Positions 14,164 through 20,029 of a stretch of DNA of 20,029 bases are shown here, piece after piece. Position 1 is the first letter of the stretch. The number at the start of each line of letters is the position of its first letter. The stretch comes from JAPLGZ01 sp038318235. GTDB lineage: Bacteria > Chloroflexota > Anaerolineae > Caldilineales > Caldilineaceae. The DNA lies in the NCBI GenBank assembly GCA_038318235.1, contig JBBQBY010000065.1, positions 1-20,029 on the forward strand, given 5' to 3'. The notes beneath the pieces were generated by a model that searched no databases, was not told the DNA's origin, and saw only the letters and a program-made list of their open reading frames with translations. Position numbers and translations under genes: made by a program.

Positions 14164-16530
14164 CTACTTCTTCGCAACGACCTGTAACATGTAATCCCCG
14201 GTCCCGGTGTCGCCAACTGAACCAACCTCGACGGTCAATGTCATATCAGCAGGGATCTCCAGATCGTCGATCCGCGCATTTTTGCTGTCGCCGGTTTGGG
14301 GGTTGTCATTTTCCAACAATTGATTCTGACCATCGTCGTACAGGCGCAGCACCGTATCGAGACTGCTCGTGTTGGCATCTGCGGTAATCGTGATTGTGTC
14401 ACCTTTTTTGACGGTTAACGAATATTGCACACGGCTCTGTTCGGCCAGCGTACCGGTAACGGCATCGCCAATCGTCAGCGTGCCGCCATCCTTGGTATCA
14501 ACATGCGTCGCACCGTCCAGATATTTCGTCCCCGCGTCCAAGATCGGGTCGCCCGTACTAAACAGGGTCTCTTCGTCGACTGGCACCTTCACCGTAGGCG
14601 GCACGCCTTTGCCTTCAATATGAATGTTGCCGTTCATGTCTACAGCGCGACCCACCGTAAATTGGAAAAATTCATCTTCTGGCATCTTAAACTGATTGAC
14701 GCTACCGCCCATGCCTGCGGTCGGGTATTGGCCGACAATCGCAGCGCGGTTCTTTACCGTCATATCATAGCTGAAGAATTCACAGGCGCTGGCACAATTC
14801 GGGCCAACCAGCACAGCAATTTTGCCGTTATACCGCAGGTCTTCGGCGGGTAAATAGTAACGGTCGGTTGTGCGCAGGTCGAAATAGAATTTGTCCAGTT
14901 TTTTGTCATAGGCGCCTGTGTTGCCTAACTTCAGCGGCTCATTAAAAAAGTACGCAGCCATCTGGTCGGCCAAGAAGCCCGACCCACCACCATTCTGGCG
15001 CATGTCGATGATCAGGCCGGGGGTGTTGTTCTGGTTCAATGTGCGTAACATGCGCTCCCACAATTGGATCGTCAACACCGCATTATCGGCAAAACCATAG
15101 ATTTTGACATAACCGTAGCCGTTGTCGAGTACTTTGTATTCAAGCGGCGTCTCAAAGCCGGTCAATCCCTTATTGAAGGATGAGAAATTGAAGCTTTCGC
15201 GTTCAGCCACCGCCGTCAATTTGGCGGTTTGCTCTGCGCTATCACCTGGATTTTTGTAGGTAATCGTAAAGTCTGTCCCTAGTGGCGCCCGCAAAGCATA
15301 GCGCAGATGTTGCAGATGTTTAAAATGTTCCGTGCTAAAGGGGGCAGACCAGGCCACCGTTTTCGTAATGAAGTCCTCAACCGGCGTATCATTGATCTGT
15401 AAAATTTGCGCCTTGAGTTTGATCCCTGCTTTGTCGGCCGGGCTATCTTTTGTGACGAAGTTGACAATCGTGCTACCGTCGTCCAAATCGCGAATCGCTA
15501 AGCCGAGCCCACCATTGATGGCAAATTGAAAATCTTCCGCAACCGTTGGGCCAGATACATGGCCGTCGGGGATCGACCAGGCAAAGTCGCGCAGGGCGCG
15601 CAGGTATTCTGTGGCATTTTTATCCGTTTCGGCCTTCTCAAAACGCGGGCGAAACTCTTTTGCCTTGGCATCCCAGTCGATATGTTTATAATCGGTGAAG
15701 GCGTATTCCTTACGCATCTTCTCGATCATGGCATCGAAGGCTTTGCTGTAGCTCAGTTTGGAGAAATTGTCGAGTGCTGAATCAGTCGGCTCGATCAAAT
15801 CGATCGTAGGATGGCGCGTCCGATCAAAGGTGAATGGTTTGCTGTCCAAATCGACAATTGTATAGCCCTGGGGCAGCCCCACAATCGAATCATCTTTGGT
15901 GAAGAGTTTACCATCCGCGCCAAAGTCAGATGGGAAACCCTGCTGATCATCGGGTGCATATACCAACAATTTACCACCGATGATCTCGTCTTTGCTGTCG
16001 GATTCTCCACTTACGTTGGTCGAAGCGTAGGCCGTGGACCAGCCGCCACCCCCTAGATCGCGCTCTTCCAAAAATGGATCACCAAAGGTATTGGTCCAAT
16101 AGGCCACAGCATAGACCATCACCCCTTTGTCTTTGGTGCCGTTTTCATCGACATCGCGCAACGAAGCCTGCGGTTCGATGGGCAATGAGATGGTATATGA
16201 GAAAGGTGATGTGAAAAAATCTGAGGTGATTTGCCCTAGTACTTGCGATGCTTTGGGCAACAGAAACCCTTTATTGCGGTCCACAAAACCAGCTTCATCC
16301 TCTAGGATTACCATTGGTTCGGCGACGCCCAACGTGAAGAACGCATTGGTATAATTAACTTGCCCTGAGACGGCAACTGGCCCACCTTCATCATGAACAA
16401 TCTTCGCTGGGGGCAGGCTTGTCGTCTGCGCCCAGGCCGTCGATGCTGGCAACACCGTCGCACCGATCAACACGGCACTGCAAATGCTTGTAAAAATTCT
16501 TCGTAACTTTGTCTGTCGATGATCTTTCAT
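14164..16530 (-). CDS. Secreted S41-family protease with PDZ and C-terminal PPC domains
   Basis: A 788-residue exported protein. Residues 1-34 are a Sec signal peptide (basic start, hydrophobic core, cleavage after AWA). A middle PDZ-like domain spans about 335-392 (GGLGLAIRDLDDGSTIV to QINDTPVEDFI). The S41 core has IIDMRQNGGGSG and the nucleophile Ser581 in GPNCASACEFFS. A candidate catalytic His324 stands in SIPDGHV. The Lys of the C-terminal-processing-protease GKG motif is missing (PTAGMGG instead), so the mechanism may be Ser/His as in tricorn-like members. About residues 690-788 form a PPC (pre-peptidase C-terminal) beta domain. GGGAG lies 7 nt before the ATG at 16530. It likely degrades or trims extracytoplasmic proteins or peptides. 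Confidence 0.9.
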   Translation of the reverse strand: MKDHRQTKLRRIFTSICSAVLIGATVLPASTAWAQTTSLPPAKIVHDEGGPVAVSGQVNYTNAFFTLGVAEPMVILEDEAGFVDRNKGFLLPKASQVLGQITSDFFTSPFSYTISLPIEPQASLRDVDENGTKDKGVMVYAVAYWTNTFGDPFLEERDLGGGGWSTAYASTNVSGESDSKDEIIGGKLLVYAPDDQQGFPSDFGADGKLFTKDDSIVGLPQGYTIVDLDSKPFTFDRTRHPTIDLIEPTDSALDNFSKLSYSKAFDAMIEKMRKEYAFTDYKHIDWDAKAKEFRPRFEKAETDKNATEYLRALRDFAWSIPDGHVSGPTVAEDFQFAINGGLGLAIRDLDDGSTIVNFVTKDSPADKAGIKLKAQILQINDTPVEDFITKTVAWSAPFSTEHFKHLQHLRYALRAPLGTDFTITYKNPGDSAEQTAKLTAVAERESFNFSSFNKGLTGFETPLEYKVLDNGYGYVKIYGFADNAVLTIQLWERMLRTLNQNNTPGLIIDMRQNGGGSGFLADQMAAYFFNEPLKLGNTGAYDKKLDKFYFDLRTTDRYYLPAEDLRYNGKIAVLVGPNCASACEFFSYDMTVKNRAAIVGQYPTAGMGGSVNQFKMPEDEFFQFTVGRAVDMNGNIHIEGKGVPPTVKVPVDEETLFSTGDPILDAGTKYLDGATHVDTKDGGTLTIGDAVTGTLAEQSRVQYSLTVKKGDTITITADANTSSLDTVLRLYDDGQNQLLENDNPQTGDSKNARIDDLEIPADMTLTVEVGSVGDTGTGDYMLQVVAKK

Positions 16531-16659
16531 CTAATGCTCCCTGTCTTATCATAACTATACAGCGTTCTCAACGCCCCTGCAGCTTGGCGAAGAGAACGGT
16601 TAAAGGCCGCGTGTACACCGTCCACATGCTTATGTTCACGGCCAATCCGGGCTCTAAGA

Positions 16660-17640
16660 TTAATGGCTGGCCGTTAATTTGCTCTGTTCGTAGGCAATCA
16701 CATCGTCAAGGATTTTCGTCAGATCATGAGTCGGTTTCCAACCGATAGCCTGGTTCAATTTCGTTGTATCGGGCACGCGACGGCGCATATCTTCAAAGCC
16801 AGGTGCATAGGCTTCGTTGTATGGCACATATTTGAGGGTTGATGTCGTATCAGTGCGTTCAATCACATTTTGCGCTAGTTGATTGATCGTCACCTCTTGA
16901 CCACTGCCAATATTATAAATTTCGCCCGCCGTCAATTCTGGGTGATCCAACAGATCTTGCAAGGCGCGCACGGTGTCGCTCACATGGCAAAAACAACGGC
17001 TTTGCTCACCATCCCCATAGATCGTCAATGGTTCATGGCGAAGCGCCTGGCGAACGAGTCGCGGCACAACCATGCCATAGCGCCCAGTCTGGCCAGGGCC
17101 TACTGTATTGAAAAAACGGGTGACGGTTACGGGTAGACCATGCTCGTGATGGGCGGCCAACCCCAAGAACTCATCGAGTAGTTTGCTGGCGGCATAGGAC
17201 CAACGACTGCGGCTAGATGGGCCAAGCAGCAGATCATCCTCCTCGCGAAACGGAATACTAACGCCTTTGCCATAGACCTCACTAGTGCTGGCAATCAGCG
17301 TCCGGCAACGATAGCGGCGCGCCGCAGTCAGCACCGCATGCGTGCCCAAAACGTTCGTTTCAATTGTTTCTGTGGGCCGCTCAACCACCAGTTGCACACC
17401 CACCGCAGCCGCCAAGTGAACAATCGCATCTGCCTGGCTAGCCAAGCGATCCAAGACTAGCGTATTGTGAATTTCATCAATCGCAAACGAGAAACGCGGA
17501 TTGCCTACAAATTCACGGATGTTATCGAAGTTGCCGGTGCTTAGATTGTCGAGAATCGCAATCGTATCGCCGCGGCCCAGCAAGTTGCGAATTAAATGGC
17601 TGCCGATAAAACCTGCGCCGCCGGTTATGAGTATGTGCAT
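16660..17640 (-). CDS. NAD-dependent epimerase/dehydratase (extended SDR, nucleotide-sugar type)
   Basis: A 326-residue extended SDR. The NAD loop is TGGAGFIG (6-13), the active-site segment is STSEVYG (118-124), and the catalytic Tyr149 and Lys153 are in YAASK. Later blocks are RFFNTVGPGQTGRYGMV and the substrate-side IYGDGEQSRCFCHVSD. The pattern is that of UDP-glucose 4-epimerases and UDP-glucuronate decarboxylase-like enzymes, which alter NDP-sugars for cell-surface polysaccharide. The exact reaction is not clear. It has no operon partner in the window: the S41 gene lies 129 bp downstream and the CHAT gene is divergent. Confidence 0.9.
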   Translation of the reverse strand: MHILITGGAGFIGSHLIRNLLGRGDTIAILDNLSTGNFDNIREFVGNPRFSFAIDEIHNTLVLDRLASQADAIVHLAAAVGVQLVVERPTETIETNVLGTHAVLTAARRYRCRTLIASTSEVYGKGVSIPFREEDDLLLGPSSRSRWSYAASKLLDEFLGLAAHHEHGLPVTVTRFFNTVGPGQTGRYGMVVPRLVRQALRHEPLTIYGDGEQSRCFCHVSDTVRALQDLLDHPELTAGEIYNIGSGQEVTINQLAQNVIERTDTTSTLKYVPYNEAYAPGFEDMRRRVPDTTKLNQAIGWKPTHDLTKILDDVIAYEQSKLTASH

Positions 17641-17823
17641 AAGTGAAGTTAGATTCCTTGTTCTAAATTGAATATGGTCTTAAAAATTTCACAATTTGCA
17701 CTAATTATACTCTTGCTCTGAATTTACGGTACATTTTTATCTGAACAGAATAGTAAGACCCCTACTCGGCGGGCACTGTTTGGTGGATAAACAAAGGAAG
17801 TTCGCTCTGCCCCGTGACAGGCT

Positions 17824-17854
17824 CCCTCTCAGCAGGAGAGGGCGGGGGGAGAGG
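17824..17854. repeat. GC-rich repeat fragment related to the 10076-10231 inverted repeat
   Basis: CCCTCTC (17824-17830) pairs with GAGAGGG (17836-17842) over a 5-nt loop. CAGGAGAGGG followed by a G-run and GAGG (17833-17854) matches CAGGAGAGGG...GGGGGTGAGG at 10199-10222 apart from small indels, so it looks like a decayed copy. Confidence 0.6.
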
Positions 17855-17942
17855 TCCAGTTCTGCTCAATCTACCCTGGGCTGATTAGGCACAGATGAGG
17901 TCAACATAAAAATTTGCTTTGACGTCGCTCCCTTGGGAATCT

Positions 17943-17971
17943 TTGACGCTGATCCAACACACAGGTAAAAT
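17943..17971 (+). promoter_or_regulatory. Predicted sigma70-type promoter of the CHAT-gnd pair
   Basis: TTGACG (17943-17948, 5 of 6) is followed after exactly 17 bp by TAAAAT (17966-17971, 5 of 6). The expected transcription start is near 17978, only one or two bases before ATG 17980, which would make the CHAT message leaderless or nearly so. Confidence 0.5.
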
Positions 17972-17979
17972 GGTGGCTT

Positions 17980-19179
17980 ATGAACATGAATTATCGCAAC
18001 TTTGATCTGAAGATTGAACACACAGAAGATGGTTATTTCGCGCACGCCTATGGTGAACCTTTTGGCGAAGCCCGCGACTTCTTTCATTCACCCTTTTTGC
18101 AAGAAGAGTTGGATCAATTTTTGCGTTTGCTCGTTGACCCTGCTAACGCTGAGCAACAGGCCGATCAACAGCAGATGGCGCAAGCCTTTGGCGAACGTTT
18201 GTTTAATGCAGTTTTTCGCCACAATTTACGCAGCAGCTTACAAAGCAGTTATCATCTGATCTACCAGGAACGGGCCCGCCTGCGGATTCGCCTCCAACTG
18301 GATGCGACACCAGAATTTACCAATCTTCCGTGGGAATATCTGTACGATCCCATCCGCAAAGAGTTCTTAGCCCTGTCACCGCATACACCTTTGGTCCGTC
18401 ACCAGAATTTAATGCATCATATTCTACCGCTCAAGGTGACATCGCCCTTGCGCGCCCTGGTTGTGATCCCCAGCCCTGGCAGTTACCCGCCCACCAATGC
18501 CGAGCGCAACTGGTTTAATCTACTCGATACGCTGGATCATCTGGCATTAGAAGGCAAGCTCAAGGTGGAGCGTCTGCAAAAACCAACGCTGCTTGATCTG
18601 CAACGGCGTTTACGCCAGAACGAGTATCATATTTTGCATTTTCTGGGTCACGGCGCCTTTGACACCCAAACCCAAGATGGCCTCTTGGCTTTTGAAGATG
18701 AAATGGGGCGCGGACGATTAGTCAGCGGCCAACATTTGGGCACCTTGTTGCGCGACCATTATTCGCTGCGATTGGTCATCTTGGGCGCCTGCACCAGCGA
18801 TCTATATGCCATGTCCGGCCGTGAAGGTGAACCGATCGTCATGCACAACCCGTATCTTAGCGCAGCGCAAAGCCTGGTACGTCGTGGGACACCGGCCGTT
18901 GTTGCGCTGCAATTAGCGCCTAGCACGCCTGCCGCCCTGACCTTTGCCGACAAATTCTACACGGCGATTGCCGACTATACGGAGATCGATGAGGCCATGC
19001 TGGAGACCCGGCGCGCGATGCTGCATTCAGAACCTGGGGCCACCTGGGGGTTACCCACGCTCTTGATCAGAACGCCAGATGGTCAGCTCTTCGAATCACG
19101 CCAAGCCATGCAGGCACAGACACCTGGCGCGTCCACCAATCTATCTCGTAGCACCCAATACGCAAACCGCAAAAACTAG
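17980..19179 (+). CDS. CHAT-domain (caspase-like) protein
   Basis: A 399-residue protein whose C-terminal two thirds is a CHAT peptidase domain of the caspase clan. The putative catalytic His224 is in LHFLGHGAFD (His220 just before it) and the catalytic Cys271 is in LVILGACTSD. Before it come LPWEYLYDP and a strand-rich segment typical of these proteins (TSPLRALVVIPSPG). No TPR, NACHT, TIR or WD repeats and no signal peptide are visible, so any sensor or partner must be separate. The last ~30 residues are a disordered Gln/Ser/Thr-rich tail. Start candidates are ATG 17980 and 17986; neither has a good Shine-Dalgarno, consistent with the near-leaderless promoter. gnd follows after 22 nt and is probably co-transcribed. 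Family members act as regulated proteases in some defence systems; its target here is unknown. Confidence 0.9.
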   Translation: MNMNYRNFDLKIEHTEDGYFAHAYGEPFGEARDFFHSPFLQEELDQFLRLLVDPANAEQQADQQQMAQAFGERLFNAVFRHNLRSSLQSSYHLIYQERARLRIRLQLDATPEFTNLPWEYLYDPIRKEFLALSPHTPLVRHQNLMHHILPLKVTSPLRALVVIPSPGSYPPTNAERNWFNLLDTLDHLALEGKLKVERLQKPTLLDLQRRLRQNEYHILHFLGHGAFDTQTQDGLLAFEDEMGRGRLVSGQHLGTLLRDHYSLRLVILGACTSDLYAMSGREGEPIVMHNPYLSAAQSLVRRGTPAVVALQLAPSTPAALTFADKFYTAIADYTEIDEAMLETRRAMLHSEPGATWGLPTLLIRTPDGQLFESRQAMQAQTPGASTNLSRSTQYANRKN

Positions 19180-19201
19180 GAAAGGTAGGAAGGAGAATTT
19201 T

Positions 19202-20029
19202 ATGACAACGGCAAATATGGGCTTGATCGGCTTAGCGGTGATGGGCCAAAATCTTGTCTTAAACCTCGAACGCAATGGCTTTACCGTCGCCGTCTATAAT
19301 CGTACGACGGCCACCATGCAGGAATTTGTCAAGGCGCATCCTGGGAAGAAGTTGGTGCCGGCGGTAACTGTCGAAGAATTTGTGGCCAGCCTGGAACGGC
19401 CGCGCCGAATTTTGATCATGGTCAAGGCCGGTGGCGCCGTAGATGCGGTGATCGATGAATTGGTTCCGTTGCTCGAAAAGGGCGATCTGATCATGGATGG
19501 CGGCAACAGTTATTTCCCCGATACCGAGCGGCGCAGTGAAGCATTGGCTGCCAAAGGGCTCAACTTCATGGGCGTGGGCGTCAGTGGTGGTGAGGAAGGG
19601 GCGCTGTGGGGCCCCAGCATTATGCCCGGCGGCTCCCAAGAGACCTGGACCACCGTGCAGCCAATGCTGGAAGCAATTGCTGCCAAAGCCCCAGAGGATG
19701 GCAAACCATGCGTGGTCTATTTAGGCCCGCGCGGGGCCGGCCATTATGTCAAGATGGTGCATAACGGCATCGAATATGGCGACATGCAATTGATCGCCGA
19801 AGCGTACGATATTTTGCAGCGCGCCTTAGGCTTGCAACCAGCCGAATTGGCCGAGATCTTTAGTGAATGGAACAAAGGTGAGTTAGACAGTTTCTTGATC
19901 GAGATCACCGCCAAGATTTTCCGCCGCATCGACGAAGAGACCGGCCAACCGTTGGTCAATTTGGTGTTGGATACGGCGGCGCAAAAAGGCACAGGCAAGT
20001 GGACCAGCCAGGACGCCTTCAATATTGGC
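19202..20029 (+). CDS. gnd: 6-phosphogluconate dehydrogenase (decarboxylating), 3' end outside the window
   Basis: The first 276 codons of a protein whose family is usually about 470-480 residues; the frame is open to the window end. It oxidises and decarboxylates 6-phosphogluconate to ribulose 5-phosphate, making NADPH in the pentose phosphate pathway. The Rossmann loop is GLAVMG (10-15). NRT (33-35) is the usual NADP-binding signature. Asn102 lies in DGGNSYFPDTERR, and GVSGGEEGALWGPSIMPGG follows. Lys184, His187, Asn188 and Glu191 in YVKMVHNGIEYGDMQ form the catalytic site, followed by DTAAQKGTGKWTS. A GGAG-rich stretch (AGGAAGGAG) lies about 7 nt before ATG 19202. It is 22 nt after the CHAT gene, an unusual partner. 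Confidence 0.96.
   Translation, partial: MTTANMGLIGLAVMGQNLVLNLERNGFTVAVYNRTTATMQEFVKAHPGKKLVPAVTVEEFVASLERPRRILIMVKAGGAVDAVIDELVPLLEKGDLIMDGGNSYFPDTERRSEALAAKGLNFMGVGVSGGEEGALWGPSIMPGGSQETWTTVQPMLEAIAAKAPEDGKPCVVYLGPRGAGHYVKMVHNGIEYGDMQLIAEAYDILQRALGLQPAELAEIFSEWNKGELDSFLIEITAKIFRRIDEETGQPLVNLVLDTAAQKGTGKWTSQDAFNIG

Larger units (their letters stand above)
17641..17979. other. 339-bp divergent intergenic region with repeat fragment and promoters
   Basis: This gap between the epimerase and CHAT starts contains no supported gene. It is AT-rich up to about 17755. A perfect TATAAT occurs on the minus strand at 17704-17709, possibly a -10 for the epimerase gene but without a good -35. A GC-rich repeat remnant follows, with the hairpin CCCTCTC (17824-17830)/GAGAGGG (17836-17842). 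The direct repeat CTTTGACG occurs at 17917-17924 and 17941-17948. The CHAT promoter is listed separately. Confidence 0.5.

Noticed and set aside
16564..16598. An inverted repeat CGTTCTC/GAGAACG after the epimerase gene, as a terminator
   Set aside because: The stem is only 7 bp with a loop of over 20 nt and has no T-run, so it is too weak to list as a feature.

Overview
The window looks like a chromosomal piece of a Chloroflexota (Chloroflexi) bacterium of moderate GC content. That assignment is an inference. It rests on a secreted chitinase with a long Thr/Pro linker, a stand-alone CHAT (caspase-like) protein, a eukaryote-type isoleucyl-tRNA synthetase, a Ser/Thr-poor S41 protease with a C-terminal PPC domain, and many palindromic intergenic repeats. 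No rRNA, tRNA or CRISPR array was seen.

Layout. 1-2866: the tail of an unidentified, possibly transposase, gene; an AlaX tRNA-editing enzyme; a heptamer-repeat hairpin; a RAYT/IS200-like Y1 transposase; a GNAT acetyltransferase overlapping it by 4 nt; and, on the minus strand, a two-gene module that matches TumE-type (DUF6516) toxin-antitoxin pairs with its own sigma70-like promoter. 2867-6522: ileS, a hairpin, and a DUF983 membrane protein. 6663-8072: a GH18 chitinase with a CBM5/12-type module. 8073-8454: a repeat-rich convergent gap with a MITE-like palindrome. 8455-12568 (minus strand): a sugar/polyol catabolic gene set of SDR, FGGY kinase, GpsA-like dehydrogenase and RpiB/LacAB isomerase, split by a 156-bp GC-rich inverted repeat. 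12841-14073: an M24 aminopeptidase/dipeptidase. 14164-16530: a secreted S41 protease. 16660-17640: a nucleotide-sugar epimerase. 17980-20029: a CHAT protein followed 22 nt later by gnd, whose 3' end is cut by the window edge.

How the genes work together. AlaX and IleRS both serve tRNA charging, and an accessory islet (repeat, RAYT, GNAT, TA pair) lies between them. The SDR-kinase-dehydrogenase-isomerase set reads as a pathway that oxidises and phosphorylates a small sugar or polyol and isomerises the product. It resembles erythritol/tetrulose catabolism in logic, but the substrate cannot be read from sequence.

The most unusual signal is a family of strict 7-bp-period palindromic repeats at three places. 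One abuts the RAYT gene, one fills a convergent intergenic gap, and one lies in frame inside ileS, where it encodes an extra linker of about 26 residues.
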